A stretch of 64,000 nucleotides of DNA from NCBI RefSeq assembly GCF_963676685.1, contig NC_092344.1, positions 100,656,749 through 100,720,748 of the forward strand, in the 5' to 3' direction. Below, one piece after another: positions 43,795 through 54,770 of this stretch. This DNA is from Mytilus edulis (taxonomy: Eukaryota; Mollusca; Bivalvia; Mytilida; Mytilidae). The position numbers and the translations under genes are program-made. The notes under the pieces are model-generated. The model did not search any database. It had not been told where the DNA came from and was given only the letters and a program-made list of their open reading frames with translations. Positions within the stretch are counted from its first letter, which is position 1, and each line of letters opens with the position of its first letter.

Positions 43795-44172
43795 CGGACC
43801 GTACTTGCTGAGGAGGCAGACGAGACACGGCCGTAGTTACTGAGGAGGCAGACGAGACACGGTCGTAATTACTGAGGAAGCAGACGAGACAATATCAAGC
43901 CGTAATTACTGAGGAGGCAGACGAGACATGGCCGTAGTTACTGAGGAGGCAGACGAGACAATATCAAGCCGTAATTACTGAGGAGGCAGACGAGACAATA
44001 TCAAGCCGTTATTACTGAGGAGGCAGACGAGACACGGCCGTAATTACTGAGGAGGCAGACGAGACAATATCAAGCCGTAATTAATGAGGAGGCAGACGAG
44101 ACACGACCGTAATTACTGAGGAGGCAGACGAGACACGACCGTTATTACTGAGGAGGCAGACGAGACAATATC
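43795..44172. repeat. tandem array of 32- and 37-bp units, about 11 copies
   Basis: The core TTACTGAGGAGGCAGACGAGAC is repeated about eleven times, nearly without change. Copies are joined by one of two spacers, ACGGCCGTAG/A-type (32-bp unit) or AATATCAAGCCGTAA (37-bp unit), in mixed order. The unit lengths are not multiples of three, so a coding repeat is unlikely. Confidence 0.93.
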
Positions 44173-44825
44173 CCATTTTTTTTTTGAAAAGATACATATT
44201 TTGGTTTTGTCCAGGTTGAATCTGATGTCAAGTTTTAAACCAGTTAACTGTGCAAAATATCCGAAGTGAAAGAACCTTGACTTGATTGATCAGCACCAAA
44301 CAATCTCCATGAAAATGAAATATACAAACGATACAACTCCGGGAATTGCAACCAGATCTCAAGGATCTGCCCTTGCATTGTGAGTGAGGTCAACTGATTT
44401 CCATGGAAATGGGACGGACAAGTGCTACTTCAACTGCATACGAATTTTAAAGGTTATAGGTCATGTTATCCTTTCAGAAAAACAAAATATTGCATCTTAA
44501 ATTGTGTCATCTTTTTAAATTGTTCAAATTGAAGAGTGAACAAATAAAAGAGAGGTGACTTGTATCAGTCGCAAAATAGATATTAAGTTTAATATACTAG
44601 TATTGCAATATGCATGAGAGAAAAAAACAGACTTTGAGCAAGGCATGAAAATACGCAATATTCTGAGCAAAATTAGATGCTTAAATGTAAAAAACAGTCC
44701 CCAAAAATCAATCATCAACTGTCAGTCAATGACAATATGCAAAGAAATTAGAGCCCAACAAAAAAAACAGCAATCGGCATCTAATCACACTTAAAACTTG
44801 TGTGGAGAAGAATTAGCAGTATATG
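44173..44825. other. no gene seen
   Basis: Spacer between two tandem arrays, without recognised features. Confidence 0.4.
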
Positions 44826-44829
44826 TTCC

Positions 44830-45415
44830 ACTAATTTTAACTATTATATGACTGTGTTATCAACTAATAGTAATAGTCGATAAGGTTCTGTTCCACTAGT
44901 TACAACTATTATTTGACTGTGTTATCAACTTATAGTAAAAGTCGATAAGGTTCTGCAACAATAGTAACAACTATTATATTACTGTGTTATCAACTTATAG
45001 TAGTAGTCGATAAGTGTCTGCTACAATAGTAACAACTATTGTAGAACTGTGTTATCAACTTATAGTAATAGTTGATAAGGTTCTGCTACAATAGTAACAA
45101 CTATTATATTACTGTGTTATCAACTTATAGTAGTAGTCGATAAGTGTCTGCTACAATAGTAACAACTATTGTAGAACTGTGTTATCAACTTATAGTAATA
45201 GTTGATAAGGTTCTGCTACAATAGTAACAACTATTATACGACTGTGTAATCAACTTATAGTTATAGTCGATAAGGTTCTGTTCCACTAGTAACAACTATT
45301 ATATGACTGTTATTATCTTATAGTAAAATTCGATAAGGTTCTGCTACAATAGTAACAACTATTATATGACTGTGTTATAATCTTATTGTAATAGTTGATA
45401 TGGTTCCATAATATA
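44830..45415. repeat. 65-bp tandem array, about nine copies, each unit a hairpin
   Basis: TGTGTTATCAACTTATAG recurs at 44853, 44918, 44983 and so on every 65 bp to about 45373. Each unit contains TAATAGTTG and its complement CAACTATTA, so single strands can fold into repeated stem-loops. The central copies are almost identical; the edges are diverged. Confidence 0.92.
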
Positions 45416-45929
45416 CTAGTAGACGACTTTGACATTTGTGAATTTTTTTGTACATTTCTGATGTCACAATGCATATGTAAAGCCGTCATTGTTCAATTAC
45501 GTCATTTATGCCTACTGACGTGGGATGAATGGTAAAAACATCATAATCATTACCAGGTACCATAATGTAATCGAAGTGTTTATAAGGACTAAAGCGTATT
45601 AAAAGACTGCTTTGATTTATCAGTGGTAAAAGTAAAATTAAGCAGCATTGGTAGTGGTTGATTCAACTACAATTATTGACAAAGGAAGATAACTCCAATT
45701 GTAAAGATTACTTTAACAACGACATAATTGATATATTTAGAACAGATTCGTGCACCTTGCACAAGTCATGTACTTGTAATAGAGAAAGTATAACATCATT
45801 TTGTAACTTGAATATCTGATCATATATTTCATTGATAAAATTCTGGACAGGTTCATGTATAGGATGGAAAGAATGCTATTAATGCTCTATATTTTGTGTA
45901 TATCAATTAGTGATTAAACTTGGTAAAGG
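45416..45929. other. unique spacer, no gene seen
   Basis: It contains TTACGTCA (about 45498) and TGACGTG (about 45518), resembling CRE half-sites, but no gene start is visible nearby. Confidence 0.35.
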
Positions 45930-46867
45930 CAGGGGTTAAAAATTTTTGTTGCAGCTAACTAGCCCAGGACTTATTAGCAGCCGGATTTTACTAGCCCTGT
46001 TAGGAGAACTACTAGTCCATCAAAACTGACCTGCTAGCCCGAGTATGCCTTAAAAATTAGAGTTAGCTGCATAATACAAAGTGGGTGTAGATCCCTTGTT
46101 TTGAAGGCAGCATTAAACACTGTATTTAATATTTTTTGTTGATCAGCTATTTATTCTGTTGGTGCTTAACCATGTTAACCTAACTTAGAACTTTGTTCCC
46201 ACATACAAAGTAGACTTTTTATTGGCGTGCTTTGGGAAATAAGGCCAATATTCACATAGCATCGTTCCATCAGCAACAGCCGACTTTGCCTAGGGGAATC
46301 ATTCTGTCCTGGACAAAATATTTTTTTCCCCCTGCTCATCCCGGTCGTATTTGTCATTTTTGTGGATGAATTTTCAGCCTCGTTACCCCCCTCATCTACC
46401 GTTTTTTGTTTTGAAACTGACGAAGTTTCAGGGGTGCCCGTGTACCAATACCCCAGGCCAAGGTATGAGAAATCAATATTTAGAATTGCGATCAATATAT
46501 GATACCGGGCCACCTAGAGTTATTTGCATTCGGCAATCCTCGGTAGAATCCGCTACTTTCCTTCTATTCCGTTAGATGAGGGTACGGAATCGGCCGAGTT
46601 GAGACGATTGAGTTATTTGTTCTATTTTAAAAATATGTACAACAAGACCTGTACAAACCAGTTCAAATTTTTGGAATCCCGAATGAAGTAATTGAATCTG
46701 ATTGGCTAAGATAAAAAAGTGATGAAGGGATTTTCCACTTTCTATTTTGGAAACGTCCAGAATTTTTTGTTACAAGTCCGTCGGGCATATTGGGTTACAC
46801 ATTTTGATTGCTCCTTGCGTACATCCTCTAGTCCCGGGCGTCGGGCTAGTGGATTTTTTAACCCCTG
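45930..46867. mobile_element. hAT-like non-autonomous element
   Basis: It begins CAGGGGTTAAAAA and ends TTTTTAACCCCTG, a 13-bp terminal inverted repeat of the CAGGG type usual in hAT elements, followed on both sides by CTAGCCC-type subterminal motifs. AAAGG flanks it directly on both sides (45925-45929 and 46868-46872); an 8-bp duplication, expected for hAT, is not perfect. ORFs within (46175-46575) show no transposase motifs. Confidence 0.7.
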
Positions 46868-49800
46868 AAAGGTAAGCGGTACCATAGGAGTTTTGGTGGC
46901 ATTTCATGCAATCTTTACCCAAAAATTACATACAGGTCTACAGAGAAAACTTTATCAATCTTAAGTAAAGCTAACAATTACTTTGATATTGATGGGAACC
47001 TCCAAATACATGGGTTTTCTCCATCATTATACCTGTCATCAGACATGAAATTCACACTCTGAAAACAATTTTTCCCATTCTCTGTCATTATTTTATCATT
47101 ATAAGTTTTTGATGAAAAAATTACCATTTATTAATAAAACATTGTGTGTTTACACAATATAAAATGTCTGAGCCAAAAGATATGTTAATTTAGCTGATTC
47201 ATTCACTTAGAGAGTACTGTTTGTAAATTCTAAGCATTTAAATTCACTTGCAAAATATGACAAAATATTATGATAACAATGTGAAATAGATTCTAATACA
47301 AATATTGTTTCCTCAGAGGGAATTGTTTCACTTTGCAGATTTGAAGAGACATGCTAATAATTATAATTTTTTAATAAATGAAGTTTCATAATCTCTGGAA
47401 TGACAAATTCAAATAAATCAAAAGGATAGTTTACCTACATATGTACAAATTTTATAAAAACAAGATTGCTTTACCACAGATAAATGTTGCCTGCAGCTCA
47501 TAATACATCATATATAATATTCTAAAGAGTAGACAGCAAACCAACAAGTTCACACATTTTACATTTGGTAATTATGCCCTTATTGTTACCTAGAAATATG
47601 ATCATTGTTATAATTTAGCAACCATTGTTTAAATTTTGGCATCATATTAGATTTTTTTGTTAAATTAAACTTTGGGGCAACAAAATTCTCTGATAATTGC
47701 AGGGTAAGGATGGTCTCAAAGTGTCTCACTATCTTACAATACTACTTAAATAAGCCAAAAATAGGAAAAGTCAAATAACTACCTCATATATTTTTTAAAT
47801 CAAAATGTTGGCAAATTGTGGTCAACATCACATGATGACAAACAATCTCATTTACTATGAAGTCTTTCAGGGAAACAGTCTCAGAGAAATAATATGCAAA
47901 TGGTCTATTCTGTTAGGCTAAATAAAATATGGTCAAAGTTCCATTACTCATAAAATTTTATCAAACTCTTATGGTAGTATAGGAATGGTCATCTAGTTAC
48001 TAGAGCACAACTATTTGCAATGCATTTTTCATCCAATATTTCATTTCTTGAAGAATAAACAGAATACAAAAAAATGGGGTACTAGAAATGTCAGCATTTT
48101 ATTAGAGCAAATAAAGTATATGTTCATGTGACATAAGAAGACAAACTGAAATGAAGTTGTTATGGAAGCTTCAAATTTTTGCACTCCATAGAAAAGACCA
48201 TTTTTAATGACTTCTGACAATGAATATATTTTCTACGTTTTGCAAACTACAAATTTAATTGCAGATTTTTTTTTAAATAGATAAGATTTCAAATAAAAAA
48301 TAATTCCAACACTGTATCATCACAATTCAAACACTATTTTTATTTCATAGTACCATCTTGGTGTAAAAAAGTGCCAATAAAATTTAAACAAATAAGTGTG
48401 CTACTGTAACCATCTACACAACAGAAAAAAAGTTTGACCGTGTATGAAAGTTTTCAAAGACAAATGCTCTCAGTATTCAAGGATACAATTAATTTACAAT
48501 AGGCCATAAATTGGTCAAAGTCTCATTTCTCTCAAAAAAACTTGTAAATCAGAATGGCCATATAGTATGGTCAACTACACATAATGGAGTATCTTACAAT
48601 GAATGACAGCTTTTATACATATGGTCTCAAGGTATCATTAAAAAGGTCAATAATGGTCAAAGTCTTGTACAAGAATTGTCAAATTAAAAAATTGTGATAG
48701 GGAATAGTGAACAACGTAAGATGATAAACGTTCCTATCAAGTATAAAGCTTTAAGACAAACCCTCTCAGAAAAGCAGTGTTCACAAAGTATAACAACAGA
48801 CTCACTAACAGATAGACAAATATTGTTACCATTCAAAGCAAACTGGAGTTAAAACTGCTTCTGAAATTGTTGGACTTTAAACTTTCCAATGAAAAACCTT
48901 AAAATTGTGAAAATCCAAACAGAGATTGTCTTTTAAGGCCTAATCATTGTGCAGAATATTTGCAATGATAAAAAAAAACGCACATTTTTAAATTATGTTC
49001 TGCAGGCCTGAAATTGTTTATTGCCCCAAAACCTACGTTGACATATGAAAAAAATATCAAACATTAACATTGTCAATTGATTGGTTGAAATTGGGCTTTC
49101 AACTAGGTTGTAGTAACTGCATGCTCTAAGGCCAGAACTTTGTGTCTTGTCATTTTGTAGATGTTTTTGTGTGTCTAATACAGATCTAACTATTCTAGTT
49201 CCTTTTCAAGTCATTTTTATAGTTTGTTCTATTGTTATACTGTTACATAACTGTCCTAGGTTAGATGGAGGTTTGAGTGTTTTATAAACAGGTAAAAATT
49301 ACCCAGCCATTCATTATGTGCCTGTTCAAAACTAGGAGCCTGTATAGTGGTTGTTTGCCATAACAAATTTCATGTTTGGCTTTGATCAATCTGTTAAACA
49401 GACCATTGCATTTCTCTTTTGAATGATTAATAAACCTTAGTCAGGGACTTATTGTCACAATAGTACAGTCAATTTGAATAGGCATAAAACAAACTTTTGA
49501 TATTGAAAGAGCATCCTATAGCTAAGAATTAGAGAGTTAAAATGTCCCTCTGCAAAAGGATATGAGTTTACAATGGCACAGACCATCCCCTACCATTCTC
49601 CCTGTGTTGAAAGTTATAGTCAAAGTCCATATTTGGCAATAAAAAAAACATGAATCATATAAATAAAATAATAAAAGAGAAAATGTAAATGCAACTGGGT
49701 AATGAAAATATTTTGACAGAAAGATATCCATCAAGTGTTTTAATGAGGAATTGTAGATACAAAGTGTGGACAAACAATATTTTCTATTTTTCACATTTGT

Positions 49801-50098
49801 TATAAAATGCAGAGCCCAATCCAGCTGGGGCACTATGAACCAATGAAGGACCTATGCTAGTCTGAGTAGATGAATAACAATAAGAAGAAAACACAAATAT
49901 AAAAAGATTAATAGATTTGACAATCCTGTTATTCACATGACTGTTGAAGGAATTAATTTAACAATAAGAAAGGAAAATGTACATCACAATCTCTCAATGA
50001 ATAAATTTGTTCAACATATAAAGATTTAAATAGTTCTCATTGTCGTCCTTCTGATAAAAAAAATAAGTGTAAAAAATCAAAAAAACTTGTTGTCAAAG
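46868..50098 (-). other. 3' flank / possible long 3' UTR of the calcium sensor gene
   Basis: Mostly unique AT-rich sequence with one dispersed repeat at about 49130-49400. On the minus strand it lies directly downstream of the calcium sensor stop codon, so some may be 3' UTR. No other exon was recognised. Confidence 0.45.
49130..49400 (+). repeat. diverged copy of the dispersed repeat seen at 24420-24860
   Basis: TTTTTATAGTTTGTTCTATTGTTATACTGTTA, ACTGTCCTAGGTTAGATGGAG and AAAACTAGGAGCCTGTATAGTGGTTG align with the copy at 24470-24615. Confidence 0.65.
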
Positions 50099-50296
50099 TC
50101 AACCTTGGGAATTAGGATCGCACTGCAAAAGTCGCACAATTGAAGGATCACTTTTTGCCCCTTCAATAAATTCCGCCAGGGATAATTGTCCGTCTGCATT
50201 TTTATCCATTTGACGGAATATTTTGTCTGTTCGTTTTTCAGGTGTCGATTCGTCTTCTGGCATTTTCATCACAGTCCCAACCATCTTGTAAATTGC
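50099..50296 (-). CDS. NCALD-like: neuronal calcium sensor, neurocalcin/hippocalcin type, last coding exon (partial gene)
   Basis: Read on the minus strand, acceptor TTTTTCAG|GCA opens [22 protein letters not shown], followed by the fourth EF-hand (loop [12 protein letters not shown], with Asp, Asn, Asp and Glu ligands in place) and ends [18 protein letters not shown]. The 66 residues match the C-terminus of neurocalcin, hippocalcin and VILIP proteins; the RLLQCDP ending favours neurocalcin/hippocalcin over visinin-like. These small myristoylated EF-hand proteins move to membranes on Ca2+ binding in neurons. EF-hands 1-3 and the myristoylation site would be upstream, above 50296; none was found as far as 64000, so the intron before this exon is probably more than 13 kb. 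Confidence 0.93.
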   Translation of the reverse strand, partial: AIYKMVGTVMKMPEDESTPEKRTDKIFRQMDKNADGQLSLAEFIEGAKSDPSIVRLLQCDPNSQG

Positions 50297-51599
50297 CTGA
50301 AAAAGATTCAGTAAAATCAATTATTCTACGAAGTACTTTAATATATAACTAAGTTATATGGTTAGCTGTACATCTATCTTAATCCAGTACCAAAACCTAC
50401 ATATAGACAATTAACACCTCCTACACAATACAAATTGTTGACTATTTATTGTCCATTATTTTCCATTATTGTAAATGCTTTCCTTTATAGACAGAAGATA
50501 CCTAATGTCCTGTTATACAGATGTTCCCGATATATAATACTCAAATAAACCACATTCTCATATTTACCATTTAGGGAAACAATGTAAATGGATTTAGTTT
50601 AAATGGAAAATGTGCTGACCAATTAAATTAGCACCTAAAACTAAACATGGATGCAAAGTAGATTGTTCTTTATCCAAAATCTGGAGGGTCCCACATGGGA
50701 TTTCTTTTTAAGTCATTATCATATCTTAAGAGGTCCTACATGGGCTTTTTTCCAGTTCATTACTGTGCCAATTATTTACAATAAACAGATTAAAAACCGA
50801 GTTGTGAGTTAAATATGTTCAAAATTGACACTTTCCATTTAGTTTCTAGTACAAATCTATTTAAAGAAGAATGTTTTTTAGAACATGTAAACCATGACAA
50901 AATAGTGTAGACTTCAAGTTTACATCATCCAAATTGACCTGTTTAAAAGTTACCAAGATCTGCTCGTATTTGTCCACATAAATTTCTATTTGTTATAAAG
51001 ATATTCCATTTAATCATATACCTGGGCTTAGAAGTAAATATCTATTTACCTGGCATTCATAGAAATTTTGCATATCAAATGCAAATTACAGCCTGTACTG
51101 AAATTGTTTCCAATTACTATTCCAAAGATCAATACTCCAACATTTTTCTTATGTGTTTAAAAAATATTTTGCAAAAACTTTATAGGCTGAATAAAATTTT
51201 GCTAGTCTAATGGTGCAGACTGTAAACCAAACAGGGCTCAAAATGCACATATTTGCCAATATTAAGGATTCATTGTTACATTGGATACTAGTTTTTGTGG
51301 TTTTTGTGGGTACAAGTGAACATTTTTTTTTTAATTTTCAACAAATTACAAATTTTCTTTCAGGTTAATTATATGCAAACTTTGGCAAACCCTGAAATCA
51401 CATGTCTACAAAAGTTTTCTGGAATCCACAAAAAAAATGATCCCCACGAAAACCAATTAATCAGTTTTTAGATAGGAATAAATTATTAAACTGAGCAATG
51501 AAAACTCAGAAATAAGTCTTGAACAGCAAAGCTTTTTAACAGATCAAACAAGAAAGGGATTTATATCAAGCATTGCTATATAAATTTATGGAACATTTG
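50297..51599 (-). other. intron of the calcium sensor gene (unique part)
   Basis: AT-rich sequence upstream of the last exon. I searched for the EF-hand 3 exon (D-x-D-G-N-G-Y type) and did not find it. Confidence 0.5.
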
Positions 51600-54060
51600 G
51601 GTTGAATTGGACATGGAATGTCAACTTATAAAGATAACCAGAAGTGCTGTGAGCAGAGGTCAACTTGTACACCTCACAATCATTCATTAACCAAATATGC
51701 CTTTGAAATGAGTTCAAGGTCAGACAACCCTTCCAAGCTAACTTGTTCACCTTAAATTCATTCCATAACCAAACATGCTTGACCTGTTATTTATGGTAAA
51801 CAGACTAAAACACAACCAGATGCTCCGCAGGGCGTAGCTTTATACGACCGCAGAGGTTGAACCCTGAACGGTTAGGGCAAGTATGGACACAACATTCAAG
51901 CTGGATTCAGCTCTAAATTTGGATTGTGATTAAATAGTTGACACAGCATAGGTTTCTGACACAGAATGAATGTGTTCTAATGAACTTAAAATTTTTGTTT
52001 CTCTTAGAGCAATTCACTATGCTGTTGAATATTAATCCTCTCAAAAAAATGTTTGAAGAAATTTTCTTTTTTATTTATGAAATTTCAAATGAGAAAAATT
52101 GAACCCAAGTTTTTTAATCACATCCCCCTTTCCCTTATTCCAAAACTAATCTCAATTAAAATTTCTAATGGAGTTTGCAACAATAACTATTCATTTAAAT
52201 ACATCATAAAATATTAAGATGTAAAAAAACTGCTTGTTATCACTGAATGGTAAAGATTATTTTAATTTATCAGTTGGTAGTAAAAAGTGAATATACATTG
52301 TATATTGTATATAACAAAGATTTAAGTTGATTCTGGACAAAGAAAGATAACTCCAATTAAAAAAAAATCTTGCTATTGCACAATATTTTGCAATTAGATA
52401 TTTCTTGCTTACTATTCTGGACAAAGAAAGATAACTCTAATTAAAAAAAAAATTGCTATTTCACAATATTGTGCAATTAGATATTTCTTGCCATTGCGCA
52501 ATACTGTGCAATTGAAAAGACTTGCTATTGCACAATACTTAATATAATAATTTTAGATCCTGATTTGGACCAACTTGAAAATATCAAAGAACCCCATTTA
52601 TTCAATTTTTGATGAAATCAAACAAAGTTTAATTTTGGACCCCGATTTGGACCAACTTGAAAACTGGGCCAATAATCAAGAATCTAAGTACATTTTTAGA
52701 TTCAGCATATCAAAGAACCTAACTGATTCATTTTTTGTCAAAATCAAACTAAGTTTAATTTTGGACCCTTTGGACCTTAATGTAGACCAATTTGAAAACG
52801 GGACCAAAAGTTAAGAATCTACATACACAGTCATGACAGTTAGATTCGGCATATCAAAGAACCCCAATTATTCAATTTTGATGAAATCAAACAAAGTTTA
52901 ATTTTGGACCCTTTGGGCCCCTTATTCTGTTGGGACCAAAACTCCCAAAATCAATACCAACCTTCCTTTTATGGTCATAAACCTTGTGTTTAAATTTCAT
53001 AGATTTCTATTTACTTATACTAACGTTATGGTGCGAAAACCAAGAAAAATGCTTATTTGGGTCCCTATTTGGCCCCTAATTCCTAAACTGTTGGGACCTA
53101 AACTCCCAAAATCAATACCAACCTTCCTTTTGTAGTCATTAACATTGTGTTTAAATTTCATTGATTTCTATTTACTTAAACTAATGTTATTGTGCGAAAA
53201 CCAAGAATAATGCTTATTTGGGCCCTTTTTTGGCCCCTAATTCCTAAACTGTTGAGACCAAAACTCAATCCCAACCGTTCTTTTGTGGTCATAAACCTTG
53301 TGTCAAAATTTCATAGATTTCTATTAACTTAAACTAAAGTTATAGTGCGAAAACCAAGAAAATGCTTATTTGGGCCCTTTTTGGCCCCTAATTCCTAAAA
53401 TGTTGAGACCAAAACTCCCAAAATCAATACCAACCTTCCTTTTGTGGTCATAAACCTTGTGTTAAAATTTCATAGATTTCCATTCACTTTTACTAAAGTT
53501 AGAGTGCGAAAACTAAAAGTATTCGGACGCCGGACGACGACGACGACGACGCAGACGCCAACGTGATAGCAATATACGACGAAAATTTTTTCAAAATTTG
53601 CGGTCGTATAAAAACTTTGCATTTATCAATAAATCATGAAAATAAAGACAAGGTTTATACAATAATAGACAACCCTTAAAGCTTTCAGGCTAACAGTAAA
53701 TAAACTTGTATATCTTACAATAATTCCATAACAAAATATGCTTGACCATAATTGTTTATGGTAACTGACAAACAGACTTGAACTCAAAAACACATTAAAC
53801 AATGAAAATGAGGTCATGTCAGATGAAACCTGTCAGATGGACATCAGAGTACATCTTTCTATCATTCCATACACCAAATAAAGTTGACCAACTGTTAAAA
53901 GTATGTGAGATACATGTATGACTTAACCACATTAACTTAACCTTAATCACTGATCCATGAAATGGGGTTGATTCTGACCGACATAAAGACCTTACAAAAA
54001 GATCTACAATTCATTCTTAAATTATATTAACTCGTGTTTTCATATGGTTATAGCCCATAA
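51600..54060 (+). mobile_element. old family-B-related element split by a family A insertion
   Basis: AAGGTCAGACAACC..CATTCCATAACCAAACATGC lies before 51815, and similar units (CATTCCATAACAAAATATGC, AATGAGGTCATGTCAGATG) resume after 53614. Both halves are more diverged from copies 1 and 2 of family B than those are from each other, so this element is older. Its outer edges are approximate. Confidence 0.55.
51815..53614 (+). mobile_element. Helitron-like (pearl-type) family A, copy 1
   Basis: It starts ACCAGATGCTCCGCAGGGCG, then TTTATACGACCGCAG, which is mirrored at the right end by GCGGTCGTATAAA. The internal part consists of AT-rich TTGCACAATATTGTGCAATT hairpins, then several units of about 155 bp (TTGGGACCAAAACTCCCAAA..., AGATTTCTATTTACTT...), then a GACGACGACGACGAC tract and a terminal ATACGAC...GTCGTAT stem. 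There is no transposase ORF. Confidence 0.75.
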
Positions 54061-54212
54061 AGGTCAGAGCAAAACAACTTGGTATTAAACTTCAGTACTA
54101 AGTCGAAGGTCAATCCTGATAAAAAAAACAAAGAATAAATTCTTCATTTTACCACATTTCTAAAAATAAAATAAGATAACAATCCTCCCTCACATATTTT
54201 TTGGGAGACGGG

Positions 54213-54374
54213 TGTTAACTATTTAGTTTAGTAGTTTAGATATCATACATTTGTCATAGTTTAGTCTATATAGTCTTTAGTTCTATTTGTACGTATCTTT
54301 GTATTTACAGTGACTTGGTGGGTTTAGATTAAAGTTGTACATAGAACACTTCAGTCATTTATAGCCAGTTAACA
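54213..54374 (+). repeat. Copia 5' LTR, 162 bp
   Basis: It begins TGTTAACT and ends AGTTAACA, a perfect 8-bp terminal inverted repeat with the TG...CA rule. No 3' partner was found after 61600, so LTR divergence cannot date the insertion. Confidence 0.85.
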
Positions 54375-54375
54375 G

Positions 54376-54386
54376 TGGTAGCAGAG
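54376..54386 (+). other. primer binding site, tRNA-iMet
   Basis: TGGTAGCAGAG is complementary to the last 11 bases of animal initiator-methionine tRNA (including CCA), one base after the LTR. This is the expected primer position for a Copia element. Confidence 0.85.
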
Positions 54387-54404
54387 CTCACAACATCCGG
54401 CGAG

Positions 54405-54770
54405 ATGGCGACGGCTCTGAGTTATAAGAACCCACCAAGCTTGACAAAGGAGAAGTCATATCAGCAATGGAAGAATGAAGTGAAGATGTGGCAATTGGTT
54501 ACAGAATTGGACATAAAGAAGAGAGGCCTAGCACTTGCGCTGTCGTTACAAGGGAAGCCAAGAGAAGTAGCGTTAGAAATAACACCAGAGGATTTGAATG
54601 TTGATGAAGGAGTTGACAAATTGATAATAGAATTAGATAAATTGTTTGAAAAGGACAAGACAGATCAAGCTTATGCAGCATATACAGCTTTTGATAAGTA
54701 TCACAGGGAATCATCGATTAAAATGTGTGACTATATAATTGAGTTTGAACAGATGTATAACAAATGCAAA
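54405..54770 (+). pseudogene. Copia gag, first segment
   Basis: The frame from ATG (MATALSYKNPPSLTKEKSYQ) includes the typical W..W of Copia gag (YQQWKNEVKMWQLV) and the DKLFEKD helix. The open frame continues past 54770 into the family A insertion (PGAPQGAALYDRR...), which is not gag. The upstream GTG start at 54375 belongs to the primer site region. Confidence 0.85.

Noticed and set aside
43795-45415. CRISPR-like array
   Set aside because: Units are directly joined tandem repeats without unique spacers, in a eukaryotic genome; they are minisatellites.
46175-46575. 112- and 74-residue ORFs as a transposase remnant
   Set aside because: They lie inside the hAT-like element but show no transposase or zinc-finger motif on either strand.
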